Assembly (NCBI GenBank): GCA_024305745.1
Contig: JAHRBS010000006.1
Span: 2,381,001-2,445,000, forward strand
Source: Polyporus tsugae
Taxonomy: Eukaryota > Basidiomycota > Agaricomycetes > Polyporales > Polyporaceae
Direction: 5' to 3'
Length of the DNA: 64,000 nt
Shown here: positions 10,437-21,381 of the stretch, in pieces
Numbering within the stretch: the stretch's first letter is position 1
Layout of the letters: the number at the start of each line of letters is the position of its first letter
Position numbers and translations under genes: made by a program
The notes under the pieces: model-generated
Told to the model about the DNA's origin: nothing
The model's input: only the letters and a program-made list of their open reading frames with translations
Database searches by the model: none

Positions 10437-11720
10437 ATGTCCGCCCCGGAGAACTCCTCGACGCCCTACGTCGGCCACCGTCCCCATCCCACTTCATCTT
10501 CTGGCCCAGTCCACCATCACTATCTCGTCAACTTTGCCGTATCCATTGCCGCTGTCCTCTTCGGTATCGTCATCATCGCTGTTTTTGCTCTTGCTATCAG
10601 CTGGCGAAAGCGGTCCACCCAACGCTACCTCCTCGAGACGCGCATAGGTGCACGTATCCCCCAAAGCAGCATCTCTGACGTGTCTGATGGTCGCAGTACC
10701 ATCAGCCTCAAGTTTTTCCCTCCGGGCCTTCCTCCTCCAGAGAACACTCGCAATCGTCTGCCTTTCCTGCCCGCAGCTCCTCCTCATGCCCATCATCCCA
10801 CTCCTCACGCTAGACCATTACATGCTTGCCAATCTTGTACCTCTGGCCTCAACAACCGTCCTCCGTGCTACTGCCCAACCTGTCCCAATGGCCCCAGTTG
10901 GGATAACCCGCCTGCATACCGCGCCAGCCCCACCCTTGGTGACGCCATCGCATCTCCTCGCTCGCACCCCACCTTCGCTGTTGGCAACAACGCAAGCCCA
11001 CCTCGGCCCACTGACACAGACGAGAACGCCATTCGCAGGAACTCACAAAGAACTCCTCCTGCCCAGATCGTCGGCCCCAACGGACACGTCCGGTCCGTTC
11101 AGGACTCCCCGACCCGTACCCCCGTAGGCCACCCGCGAGCGAGCGCCGTCGCCAGGGACAGTGCTATCAGCCGTTCTTCCGGGAGCACCGTCAGCCCTTC
11201 CTCGGCGTCGGCAGCGTCCGCGTCCCCACCTCTGATCCATTCCTTTGCCGGCTCACCTCCCCTTCAACTCTCTGACGACGCTGGCGCAACCACTCTGGGC
11301 CATGGGCGAGGACTGGACGTCATCACGAGTCGCGTTCCGCTTGGCCTTGCTGTTTCCTGCGGCCAGTCCGACGCCACCTTTGCCCACATCCGAGTCACCC
11401 CACCCTCTCAAGACCGCTTGGACGCTCTGTCCGATGGCGCTGGCAACGGCGAGCGGACGACGGTTGCTAGCCCACCCTCTGCGGCCAGCAGCACGTACCC
11501 CTCTGGATCGAGCTCGTCCACCGCTGCCGTCGAGGGTCGTATTCCGCTCAGGGATGGCAGTAACACCACCGATATTGCTGATAGGAGCATGGCATCTGCT
11601 GCTGGGAGGAAGCCCGAGAAGTGGTTCACCGACGTCGATTGGCTTGGTGATCAGGGCCCGCTCACTGACTGCAGCGAACATCCGCTTGCTCCTGGAAGTC
11701 ACTGTGGGCAAGCGATCTAG
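10437..11720 (+). CDS. Single-pass membrane protein with a long Ser/Pro-rich tail
   Basis: An intronless frame encodes 427 residues from the ATG at 10437 (MSAPENSSTPYVGH). A short, probably extracytoplasmic N-terminus is followed by one strong hydrophobic segment (VNFAVSIAAVLFGIVIIAVF) and a basic stop-transfer stretch (SWRKRS). The remainder is a long disordered region rich in Ser, Pro, Thr and Ala, with a Cys cluster (HACQSCTSGL..CYCPTCPNG) about 60 residues after the membrane span. The plan is that of fungal plasma-membrane sensor or anchor proteins, but no named family is recognised. The gene converges on the MYND gene. The last 20 residues contain two Cys, and an unseen terminal intron is possible. 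Confidence 0.65.
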   Translation: MSAPENSSTPYVGHRPHPTSSSGPVHHHYLVNFAVSIAAVLFGIVIIAVFALAISWRKRSTQRYLLETRIGARIPQSSISDVSDGRSTISLKFFPPGLPPPENTRNRLPFLPAAPPHAHHPTPHARPLHACQSCTSGLNNRPPCYCPTCPNGPSWDNPPAYRASPTLGDAIASPRSHPTFAVGNNASPPRPTDTDENAIRRNSQRTPPAQIVGPNGHVRSVQDSPTRTPVGHPRASAVARDSAISRSSGSTVSPSSASAASASPPLIHSFAGSPPLQLSDDAGATTLGHGRGLDVITSRVPLGLAVSCGQSDATFAHIRVTPPSQDRLDALSDGAGNGERTTVASPPSAASSTYPSGSSSSTAAVEGRIPLRDGSNTTDIADRSMASAAGRKPEKWFTDVDWLGDQGPLTDCSEHPLAPGSHCGQAI

Positions 11721-12178
11721 TCCATCTTACAACGAGTGCGGACGGTCCGGTAGTGCTCGCTTGGTTGTAGTTCTGTAACGAGTGCTTGGATTCTGGTCGA
11801 TGTCGGCGAATGGAAACCGTTCGAGGGAGCGGCGTAGGATTGGGACCATGACCGCGGAATTGCCAATGTGCACAAGTTGGGTCGCTGGTTGTTACTGCTG
11901 AGGATGATGCCTGTATTACGAGTATAGCCCGCTGAAATGCTAGCGTATGATTTGATGGTCTGTTTGAGGAGTCACGAGGAACGCGTTCCCACATTTCTGC
12001 ATAAAACGCGGCGAGTTGCGGCCTAGATTACATTGCACGGACCTGCCTAGGGTACCCAGAGCGCTTTCTGGTTCAGTGAGCCTACCTGAGCGTTGTGGGA
12101 TAAACGTCCGCGACGGAATGTGGAAGTAAGATTCGCTCGAGGAGAATACATCATTGTGCAAACACAGCGCTACCGATT
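11721..12178. other. Convergent intergenic region
   Basis: The 458 bases lie between two stop codons of convergent genes, so only 3' ends are expected. Frames are short. No hairpin, repeat or RNA gene was recognised. Confidence 0.5.
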
Positions 12179-14204
12179 CTAGTTATTACCGTTCTTTCCA
12201 CATACAAGCTTGTGGCTTTCCTTCCAGTGTATCTGTCGTTCGGAATCGACGTCACGATTAGCCCCTTGAGCATGTTCACCACGAAATGCGGGACGTACCC
12301 TTTGACATTCCTTTCCACAGTAGTAGCGCTGTCCGCAACGAGAGCATGCCTTGAGGCCATGAGGTGTGCCGCAGTTCGCGCAGGCGGTATTCGTCGGATT
12401 GTCCTTCCTTGTTAGGTTGACGCCCTCCTCCAAGAATATACCGTCGGATCCGTTGAGGTGCTTCTGGGAGATTGTGGTGCCCTTTTTCATGTCCTTGGCG
12501 GTCCGTCCGAGCCTGGAGAGCATCCCCGAGTCGCTGTTCATCTCGTCCATCGCGGCAAACGGCGTGACAAACTTCTTGCTCGCGTACGATAGGCTGCCCT
12601 TGCTATCGAGGGCGTCGCGGATCGCCTTGCGGGTGCCGTCCAGGTCGAACGCGTCAAAGTCGTACTCGAGTGGATCGAGAGGCGAGGTCTTGCCTGAAAA
12701 GTTGGTTGCTCCGAAGAGGACGCGCACGGCCTTGCGCTTGCCGTCACGGGATTGAGCTGCTTTGTTGAGGTAGTCCGCCCAGCTAAATAAGCCCGTCTGT
12801 TCACCATCTGGAATGATGCCGCCGGCGCCATCGAGCACGGCGACGGCACCCGTGCTTTGATCGCTGGACGCAATTTCTTCGAGCTGGATGAGTTCGTCAA
12901 CATGGGAGAGCGGAGGACTGCGGACAAAAGGTTTCTACCTTGATATCGACCCACCAGTTATCACCGAAGTCATAGTGGTATCCCATGACGTCTCCTTCGG
13001 TTTGAAGGATATGCGCCAGGGTGTATCTACGGGCGCAGATACGTGAATGAACGATGGATAGAGATTGAATGCTGTGAACTGACTGACCCCTCTTCGGGTA
13101 TGTAGGCGTAACCAGCGGAGTCGAGGTAATTGAGGATGTCGATAGCATTGATGTCCTAGAGAGACAAGTGAGCTAAAGCACCAGTAGGTGGGGTGGATAT
13201 CAGGTCCCACCGTACCTTGGGACCAAAAAGAGCGCCATCTTTGTAATCATGGAAGACATGAGCGTGGAGGTTGCGAACCCTTTGGATGTTGACGTGAGCC
13301 TGGCGGCCAAGAGGGGCAGGAAAGAGGACGGAAGAAAGGATTACCATCCCCAGAGGGGCGTCATGATCTTGTCGGAGAAGACGGAGAGCGGGAGATCTCC
13401 GGAGACGCGAACGCGACGCCAATAGCGATCGGAGCGGGAGTCATAAGGGTTATCGATGAACCTGAAGAGTAGGTGTGAGGACGGATCGAGCGAGAGGAAT
13501 ATGATAGAACACTGACGGTATAGAGATGTAAAGGGTGAAATCACGCCGGCGGAGGTCGGCGAGATCAAGGTTGGCGAGATGGGCGACCTACGGGAGTTTG
13601 GCATGAGGGGTGATGTGATGGAGGAAGTGGGAAAGGAGGGATGACCTTTTTGTGGATGAGAGCGTTGATGAATTGAACTTCTGGGGTTGGGTTGTCCTTG
13701 GTGTAGTGGTGCTGGATGCGCATCTGTGGGGAGAGGAGGTGGATGGAGGAACGAGGGAGCGAGGACGGGACTGGAAGCGTACTTTTCTGTTCATGATCCG
13801 GACGATATCAATGTCTCTGAAACCGGAGTCGTCATGCTATATTATGAAAGTGAGGCGAAGGAGTAGGCTGAGAGTAAGGGGAGTGGCGCACGGGATATAT
13901 GCCCCAGGAGTCGACATAGCCGTGCCTGCCGCGCCTGGGAGTGAAGGTCAAGGGATCTAAAGGGAATGGAACGGTGAATGAGAGGAGAGAATGGGAATGA
14001 ATGGGGAGAAGGGAAGAGACCTTGCCAAAAGATGTCGTCGCAGTCTGAGCCGGGGTCGAGGAAATGGAACTTGACGAACGCTGGGAGTTTGAGGTCGCCC
14101 TGTGCAGTCTTCCGGCGAGGATCTCGGGGATCGATGTCGAGCTCCTTGCGTTCTGCCAGCCACGCCTGCACTGTCTGATACCCTTGTTCGAGTCCAAGGC
14201 TCAT
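12179..14204 (-). CDS. pRiA4b ORF-3-like domain fused to a MYND zinc finger
   Basis: Eleven exons (14204-14021, 13956-13892, 13836-13783, 13723-13646, 13587-13517, 13461-13345, 13279-13216, 13155-13088, 13026-12939, 12883-12299, 12232-12179) encode 475 residues. The middle has the layout of the plasmid pRiA4b ORF-3/MM3350-like domain known from bacteria: a strand-rich start, PLWGWVRNLHAHVF, then YHYDFGDNWWVDIKLEEI and DGAGGIIPDGEQTG. The C-terminus, after removal of a 66-bp intron, is a MYND zinc finger: CANCGTPHGLKACSRC, then YYCGKECQ and HWKESHKLVC. MYND fingers bind Pro-rich peptides. The N-terminal 100 residues are unrecognised but Trp/Asp-rich. Function is unknown; a protein-interaction adaptor is an inference. 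It is divergent from the phytase gene. Confidence 0.8.
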
Positions 14205-14465
14205 TGTGCACACTGCTCGCTGTCGACGTTAACGTTCAAGTCAAAGTCCAAGACAAGTCCGAGGATGCACCCATCATGACCGTCTGCCATCCCCGCACCT
14301 CCACCCGCGGTCTCCGGTCCGGAAGCGGTCCGGGTAAGTCCGACTCTGGGAGTGGACCCGACCACTGCCGCGCAGGCAGGCAAACTGCAGGCTCCCCGAG
14401 TCTGTCCACCACCCCGTCCTCTGCCTCCTCCCTCGACGCTGACCTCGCCATCGTCGTCGCCCCCG
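14205..14465. promoter_or_regulatory. Bidirectional promoter between the MYND-fusion and phytase genes
   Basis: At most 261 bases separate the two divergent start codons (only 147 if the phytase begins at its upstream in-frame ATG at 14352). Both promoters and leaders must fit here, so co-regulation is possible. No specific motif was identified. Confidence 0.4.
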
Positions 14466-16606
14466 ATGTCTTTATCCAAGACCCCCGCCGATGTCGAGCT
14501 TCAGCACTTCCTTGGCCCCGACGACATTCAGCCCCGTCCGGGCCGCTCGTTCTCCGCCCGACATGTCCTCCTTGCCTACGCTCTGGGCTGCCTCTCCGCC
14601 ACCCTCTTTCCGCTCTTCCTCCCTCCTCTGACCTCCTCATTCCACTCCGTTCCCCCAGCTCCGTCCCCACCGTCCACCTTTCCACATCCTCAGGGTTCTA
14701 CAGACGTCCATCACTACCCTCCCCCTTCCCCCACCAACGCATTCCCCTCTCTCTTTCCATCTGACGTTGGCTACCCTGGCCCTACTCCCACTGGCGCAGA
14801 ACCTGCCCTCGTCGCCACCGCACCCTCCTATCCCATCCATACAGGTGCCCCCCATTTACTTCCCCCACAGGTCCTCACAAACCACCACCCCGCTTTCAAC
14901 ATCTTCTCCCACTGGGGAAACCTCTCTCCCTGGTTCTCCGTTCACCCACACGCCTTCGGTCTACACTCTACCGTTGATCCTCCTAAAGGCTGCCGTATCA
15001 CCGCCTTGCACCTCCTTCACCGCCATGGTGCTCGCTATCCAACCGGTTCCGCCCCCTACGGAGGTCCCGCCAAATTCTCCGCCCGCTTACGAACTGCATC
15101 TCCCTCCTGGGCCGCACATGGCCATTTGGCTTTCCTTAATGATTGGTACGCCCTCTCTTCCTCTTCATTCCCACCCTATTCTTAACACGTGATAGGACAT
15201 ACAAACTCGGGGAGGAAATCCTCACTCCCTTCGGCCGTCAACAACTCTGTGAGTTCTCCGGCCCCCTTGGTCCTCTCCGCTTATTCTCACCGTCCTTCAA
15301 ACCCCACCTCACAGTCGATCTTGGCGTTTCCATGAGGATCAAGTACGGTTTCCTGCTCCGCAACTTCACCGCCTCCAATACACTCCCTGTCTTCCGTACC
15401 GAGTCGCAGGACCGCATGCTATCCTCCGCCCTCAACTTCGCTCTCGGCTTCTTCGGCCCTAAACTCGAAGGCCAGTATCAACAGCTCATCACCATCGAAG
15501 CTCAAGGATTCAACAATACCCTCGTCCCTTCCAAGACCTGCCCCAACGCCCAAAGTAACGCTCGCGGCGAACGTGCTCTTCCTTACGTCCGCGAATGGGC
15601 AGAGCTTTATCTCCAGGACGCACGCGCTCGTTTCAACTCTCAACTCAGAGGCATTCACTTGTCGATCGAAGATGTCTATACCATGCAACAGCTTTGTGCC
15701 TACGAGGTATGCGGCCATCCTTGTCCAACACTTGTAGTTCACTCACGACTCGCCATAGACGATTGCGTTAGGTTACTCCAAGTTCTGCGAGCTATTCACC
15801 GAACAGGAATGGAGAGGCTTCGACTACTCGTACGTCTTCGTTACTCCCTCTTCTGCTTCGGCCTAACCGGGATTCTCAGCGTCGATCTCAACTTCTGGTA
15901 TAATGCGGCTTTCGGCTCCCCTACCGCTCGTGCCCTGGGAGTCGGCTATATCCAGGAGCTCGTTGCCAGGCTCACCAACACTCCGATTTCTATCCACAAC
16001 TCTTCAACCAACGCAACGGTCAACGACAACCCCGTCACATTCCCTCTTGGTCAAAGCATCTACGTCGATGCCACACATGACACTATCGTTCTTAATGGTA
16101 CGCCGTTTTTATTTCCCTCCCCCCAGATGCCTAAAATTGACCAAACCACTCCAGTCTTGACGGCTCTAAATCTTTCAAATTTCGCCGCGGACGGGCCCCT
16201 CCCTTCAGACCATATCCCAGCCAACCGTTCCTTCAAGACTTCGCATCTTGCGCCTTTCGCGTCCAACGTGCAGTTCCAGCGTATGCCCCTCTTTCGTTTT
16301 CCACTATCGTTCTTTGTATAACATGTGCCTTCCTTAGTCCTGTCTTGTGAGTCGAGACCAGAGTCACAGATCCGCATCGTCGTCAACGACGGCGTCACAC
16401 CACTGGGGAGCGTGCACGGTTGCCCTCCAGACGATCCTCACGGATTGTGCCCGGTATCTACATTTGTGTCGGCCCAACGCGAAACGATCCGCAAGACCGA
16501 TTGGGCGTGGGCGTGTCATGGAGCTTGGGACGTCCCAGCTGGCCATGGCTGGAACACCACAACCGGCGAGCCTCCAGCGAAGGATGAGACCGAATGGAGC
16601 TTGTAG
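14466..16606 (+). CDS. Phytase-like histidine acid phosphatase, probably membrane-anchored
   Basis: Releases phosphate from phytate or other phosphomonoesters. Seven exons (14466-15145, 15196-15248, 15315-15706, 15759-15829, 15880-16097, 16155-16280, 16338-16606) encode 602 residues. The phosphohistidine motif LLHRHGARYPT is about 180 residues in, and the proton-donor HD motif is YVDATHDTIVL. Between them lie the expected LTPFGRQQLFDLGVSMRIKYG, FRTESQDRML and NFWYNAAFGSP blocks. The C-terminus has paired Cys and a Trp/Cys segment (DWAWACHGAW). About 40 residues from the start is one hydrophobic segment (HVLLAYALGCLSATLFPLF) after a polar head, which suggests a type II signal anchor rather than a cleaved signal peptide. 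The 66-bp intron 15249-15314 is in frame, so retention would add 22 residues after GRQQL without a stop. Confidence 0.88.
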
Positions 16607-17915
16607 TTCTCGGACATCCCCAGGACCCTTCAACTCCACCGCCTGGCTGCCCAGGAGTGCTCCCCGTGCCTGTCACGCCAGCTCGACAGGTTTGTCCTTG
16701 AACTCGCCTTGCTGACGCTCTCCGCCTTCTTCCTCCCCAATGTCTATCTCACATATTGTCCGCTCAACGGTGGGAGTGCTCATCCTCCCTGCGTTGTCAT
16801 ACAATCTCTTGTGGCCACCACACCGATTGCTTCTCAGCTCCCTAAATCCGTCGAGGAAGCTTGAGAGTAGTGTTCTAACTTAGCATTCGCACACAGTCGA
16901 TATCTAGTCCGAGGCTGTTCACGAAGTGTTATCCCCGATTTCTGGCGTGTTCTAACACATTAGTTCTGTGACCTGTATCGATACGATAGAACCATTCCTG
17001 TTCAGCTTGCAAGCTGTACCAACAGATACTGTTTGCTATAACCACGGTACTCCGGTTATTTTCCGGCCCGTCGAGACGTTGGGATCCTGGCATTTCGCTG
17101 AGTTGCGCGATGCTGTATAATCATCGAACCGGGTCGCACTTTCGGAGATATTGGCACCCGCGTAGTATAACTTCGTCAGAATGGAACGCCCCGTTGGTCG
17201 AGCCGAACGTCCGGTCAGGCTTATTATTATTTATTATTATTAATATCTCGTCAGAGTTCGTCAGGGAACAACGGATCTAGCTAGGTATCTACGCGTGCCT
17301 GGTGAGACGACTGCTATCCCCGATTCAATTGACGGTTTAAGAACCCGGGGCCCACGACAAACAGCATGTGGGGAGGCGCCCCCGCCGGGGGCGGGGGGAA
17401 CGTCCGGTCAGGCAAAGAAGATGAAAGGACTAAGTTATAACTCAATCGTTCGCACGCGCTGAGGAGCCCCGCCGCCCAAGTAACCTTGATACACGAGTAT
17501 AAAGCGCCTCCGTGGCGAGACGATACATGGATATCATTGTGGTATAGTATGTACCAATTGAAAACTCGTCGAGATCCGGCGACTCAGGGCGATTCTAATA
17601 TGTATGTGTGAATCGTAAGTACCCGTATCGTACCAATGCCAAGCTTGCATGTGTCTATCACACACACTCTAGGCAGTGGGCAGCGTAATGTAGTTCTACG
17701 GAATGTCAAAACCAGACCTCTTCCCCTCCCACACTGGCATACGTCAACGTCAATATTACAACTACACGATAAGCTTCTTCAAAGTGTGCAACAACCCCCG
17801 AGTCTGAACGATATGCGGATGAAATGAAGAGGAAGGGAAGTAATTCGCGAGAAGCAGGTGCTGGCATGAAATGGTATGATGAATAGATAAGGAAGGATCA
17901 TGAAGAAGACCAAGT
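16607..17915. other. 1.3-kb intergenic region with small repeats
   Basis: No gene is supported. Two copies of a 16-bp direct repeat (gaacgtccggtcaggc) sit at 17205-17220 and 17398-17413. The space between them starts with an AT-rich tta-repeat tract (about 17220-17247) and ends with a G/C-rich run. A frame at 17636-17827 has no motif. Near 16607-16720 the sequence is still GC-rich and coding-like, but no open continuation of the phytase was found. Confidence 0.5.
17205..17413. repeat. 16-bp direct repeats flanking a 177-bp segment
   Basis: The motif gaacgtccggtcaggc occurs exactly at 17205-17220 and at 17398-17413. The 177 bases between begin with a trinucleotide tta tract and end in a run of G. 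It could be a footprint of insertion or local duplication. It is longer than the usual target duplication of DNA transposons. Confidence 0.6.
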
Positions 17916-19338
17916 TCAAGCCGAGCCACCGACGTACTCGAGAACCTTGAAGAATGCCCAGATACATCCGCCAGAGATGATGGGCAGTGTCAAGTTGTCG
18001 TCAAGAGAGCCAAGATCTGTTAAGGCCAGATGTCAACATAGTGTCAGGACGGAGACAGTGACGGAACGTACCAAGTGCCTCAGCAGTACCCGAGATCACC
18101 CCGCTCACGACGCCAAGTATTGTCAACCCTGCCCACTTTCCAACAGGAACATCCAGATTCTGCATCCAATGCACACCGTGTTTCACAACTACCGCTGTGG
18201 CCTCAGGGAGCACGTCATACACGGCGGCGAGCGCGTCGGTCGAAGGGAACTGGATCAAGAGCTGCGCGTCACGGACAGGGTAGCAGAAGCCCCAGAAGCC
18301 GACAGCGATAGTGGCGCCAGTGATTGAGCCTGCGAGGAAGCCGGCAAGGGACTTGCGAGGGGCGAGTGGGAGGCGGAAGAAAGGAAGATAGGGAATAAGG
18401 GGAAGTGAGGGCGGAAGCGGGGGGGTGTAAGTACCCCAAAGGCGACCGATCGTAGATGCGGCTGTGTCGGCCCACGAAAGGCTTTCAAGGGAAGAGTTAA
18501 AGGCGTGCTCCGTGAGACGCGTAGAGAGATGACATACATGAGGATTGAGACGGTGGCAATATCAAGAGGGTATACGGAAAGTACAAAGATAACGCCGATG
18601 ATGTACCAGACCACGCCGTTTACCGCTTTCTGAAGGGGAAGGATAGGATGAGCAAGCGAGAAACACGAGACAGAAGGGGATTAAAGCGACGAACTTTCTC
18701 TGATTCTCGCATTAGGAAGCCGAGGACACGTTCGTACAACCACTCGAAGCGTTCCGAGTTGAGTCTAAGGATGTCTGCGGGGACAATGACGGCGAGAGCA
18801 AAGGCGAGGGTGTAGACGACGGTGCGGGGGTTGCCATTGGATGCGTAGAGATAGAATGTGAGAAAGCCTGTGGGGATGTATAAGGGACAAGCCACAGTAG
18901 AGGTCACGCGAGGGGAGAGAACATAAACATACCAATGGATGAATGGAAGGTCTTCCTCGGGATCTCCCAGTCGATAGGGGGGCGGGGTGACTTTTGGTCC
19001 GAGCGGTTTGCAACGAGTTGGGAAGAAGGGATGGTGGAGGTAGTACGAGGCTTCTTCCTATGGCGAAGCGGAGCGCCATTGAGGGGGCCGTTGGAAGAAT
19101 GGTGGGAGTGAGGGAGAGGGGAGGGATGGGGAGGAGGGCAGCGGGAGTCACGGTGAGAGGGGGGGTCCGGGAGGTCGACGCTCATCTGTCGGGGTGGAAC
19201 GCTCCTGCGGGAGGCGGCCGAGGGCGAGCGTGGTTTGGAGCCCGATACAAAGGGGATTTTTGAGGATGAGCGGAGGCCGATACGTGCGGGGTCGTGGGGG
19301 AGGCCAAGGGTGAAGGCGTCGTTAGCGGGGAGAGTCAT
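17916..19338 (-). CDS. Dgk1-like CTP-dependent diacylglycerol kinase
   Basis: Five exons (19338-18933, 18867-18695, 18629-18538, 18481-18072, 18016-17916) encode 393 residues. After a disordered basic N-terminal 110 residues the protein has RPPIDWEIPRKTFHSSIGF, which matches the RKxxH entry of the Dgk1/SEC59 cytidylyltransferase-like fold. Hydrophobic spans follow (TVVYTLAFALAVIVPADILR; VVWYIIGVIFVLSVYPLDIA), then the loop ILSWADTAASTIGRLWG, which resembles the CTP-binding loop. In yeast Dgk1 is an ER/nuclear-envelope enzyme that makes phosphatidate from diacylglycerol using CTP. The last exon carries a final span (CIWAFFKVLEYV). A dolichol kinase assignment is the main alternative; the size and N-terminal layout favour Dgk1. 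Confidence 0.75.
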
Positions 19339-19759
19339 GATGTCGTCTCTAGAGCATGAAAGGGGATGGTGAGCGGAGTGGGGAGGAGGAGAGGGAGATG
19401 GGCGAGGAGGACGAGGAGGACGAGGTGTGAGGTCGACCTTTGCTTGGCGACTGAAACAGGACCTCGCCGCACTACCACGTGGAGCCACACCACCCGCGCC
19501 CGCTCCAATCGGCCGCCTCGCGTCTCTGTCCGCCTGCCACATACTTACGCATGCGCACCATGCACAGTACTGTTGCACTAGTAACTTAGTAGGGGCAGCA
19601 GCGGTCAAGTACTGAAAGCGTAAAACCTCTCTTCCGTACGGATTATGCCAATATACAATATGATAACGAACACCATTACTCGCACACTCATCTCCGCGTC
19701 CTCCCCTCCCACACACAATACACCTCCACCCTCTCACCCGCCGCAGCCCCGCCCAACAC
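19339..19759. other. Upstream region of the Dgk1-like gene
   Basis: The 421 bases lie between the Rad6 stop and the Dgk1-like ATG, both on minus. The part next to the ATG is strongly purine-skewed on the plus strand (CT-rich on the coding strand), as upstream of 6425. No separate gene is supported. Confidence 0.45.
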
Positions 19760-20416
19760 TCACTCCGCCGGCGCAGTCTCTGACGGATCCTGCTCCATCG
19801 CCACTTGCTCCTCTGGATCGAGCCAGCTCTCCTCCACCGTCGCCCGCACCCTCCGCACATACTCCTTCATGTTCTCCCTGTACAGCTGTGCAGCCTCCGC
19901 GTTCGCAGGACTGTTCGGGTTTGGGTCGTGCAGCAGCGACTGGATCGAGGTCAGAATCGCGGCCACATCGTATGTCGGCGACCACCGGTTCTGGAGGATG
20001 TCCAGGCATAGTTCTCCATTGGCGTATACGTTCGGATGGAACATCCGCGACAAGAACTTGACCGTCGGCGGCTTGTTGGGGTACGATTCGTCGAACGTCA
20101 GCAGTAGCTTGAATGTTCCATCTTCAAACGGTGTATCCGCTGCACCATCCAATACCCCTCCGTTAGCGCCACCTGAACCACACCTACTGGCCGGAACCGC
20201 ACGCGACAGGCAGCAAGAGAAGAGAGGCGTTCTCACCTGGCCCAAAGATGACAGCGTTCCAAAGCATGATATTGTCGGGGCATGGGCTGCCCGAGATCCC
20301 GCCAGGAGGGTCTGTCGAGAGCCGCTTAAAATCGCGAATGAGACGGCGGCGGCAGTTGGTAGACTACAGACACCGTCAGCTGTGACACACGGCGCAGGTG
20401 GTGTGGAACGAACCAT
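19760..20416 (-). CDS. UBC2: Ubiquitin-conjugating enzyme E2, Rad6/Ubc2
   Basis: Three exons (20416-20414, 20363-20237, 20139-19760) encode 169 residues. The first coding exon is the ATG alone; the intron 20364-20413 splits it from TCT, giving the Rad6 start [20 protein letters not shown]. The UBC fold follows: [31 protein letters not shown] and the active-site Cys in [20 protein letters not shown], ending in an acidic tail ([19 protein letters not shown]) as in yeast Rad6. Rad6 monoubiquitinates histone H2B with Bre1 and PCNA with Rad18, and acts in the N-degron pathway. Near identity to known Rad6 makes the call very safe. Confidence 0.95.
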   Translation of the reverse strand: MVRSTPPAPCVTADGVCSLPTAAAVSFAILSGSRQTLLAGSRAAHAPTISCFGTLSSLGQVRTPLFSCCLSRAVPASRCGSGGANGGVLDGAADTPFEDGTFKLLLTFDESYPNKPPTVKFLSRMFHPNVYANGELCLDILQNRWSPTYDVAAILTSIQSLLHDPNPNSPANAEAAQLYRENMKEYVRRVRATVEESWLDPEEQVAMEQDPSETAPAE

Positions 20417-20783
20417 AGTTGAGGATAAGGTGGTCGAGAATGTAAGAGGTGCAGGTAGAGATGGTGGTGGTTGAGGGTTAACGTTGACGTCGTGGGGTAC
20501 TGCTTAGCGCCTGTTCTCTGTCTCTGGACTCGCTCAGCGCTAATCGCTCAATCGAGCGCTAGCCAGTACCCACGGGCGTTATATGCATATGCATCCTATG
20601 ATGATGATGGAGGGTTGCCTTCAGTGATAACTCAATTGGCATATATTGGCAGATGCAGTGTCATAACACACAGACGCAGAAAATCCAAACATTCCAGATA
20701 GGTACGTAGTACAATGAATTCAACCGCCGACTACAACATTAGGACCGCCGCGCTGAGCGCTTTCGAAGAGGGGGCACCTCAAC
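20417..20783. other. Rad6 upstream region
   Basis: The 367 bases lie between the Rad6 ATG and the stop of the next minus-strand gene. A short direct cluster of tatgcat/atgcatat around 20581-20592 is visible. Nothing else is recognised. Confidence 0.45.
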
Positions 20784-21381
20784 CTAAACCTCGGGGAAGT
20801 CAAAGCAGTATTTAGGTGTTTTAGTACCTGTGAGGCGGAGCTTGCGTGTGGCTGAAATCGGCTCCCCGGTCTGCTTATCGAAGCGCGATTTCTTGTTGTC
20901 TGACCTCCCGGGGTGGAGGTTGCCCATGTGCTGGAACTGGCCTGGCGCGACACCCTTGATGTCTTGAGCATGCGCGTAGTACAGCTCATCGTCGACGTCC
21001 TCAAACTCCAAAGTACCGTCCTCTAGGGGCTCGAGAAGCTCGAGCAACTCGGCCTTCCGAAGATAACTTAAGTTTCGGAACGGTATGTGGCGGGGCCAAG
21101 CGGGTAGGACAAGCCGCCGCTTGTTGAAGACGGAGTGATAGAACCCCACGGCGGTGTATGACATTTTTGCGCGAGTGTTCCCCGTCTTGCGGACTGCAGC
21201 GTCAGCCAACGGTCAGGGAGAGTAAGTAAGCATGGAACAAATGCAAAAAGTGAGAGCGCGCACCGATCCGTTCAGTAAACGTAACGCGGACTCTCGAACG
21301 TAGGACATTTGTCTCTCCGCCTGCGAAAACACCGCTCGGATTGTCGGGCCTGCCCAGCCTCCTTCTCCCTCCCCGCGCCAT
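20784..21381 (-). CDS. Small conserved-looking protein of unknown function
   Basis: Two exons (21381-21264 and 21193-20784) encode 175 residues. It begins with a basic MARGGRRRLGRPD, which could be a mitochondrial or nuclear targeting stretch. It continues with well-mixed sequence (SYTAVGFYHSVFNKRRLVLP; FRNLSYLRKAELLELLEPLE; YYAHAQDIKGVAPGQFQHMG) and ends KTPKYCFDFPEV. The composition is that of a folded domain rather than chance frame. The intron (70 bp) has a gtgcgc donor and gctgcag acceptor and joins ERI to VRKTGN in phase. I do not recognise the family. It is tandem with Rad6 on the same strand. Confidence 0.65.
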
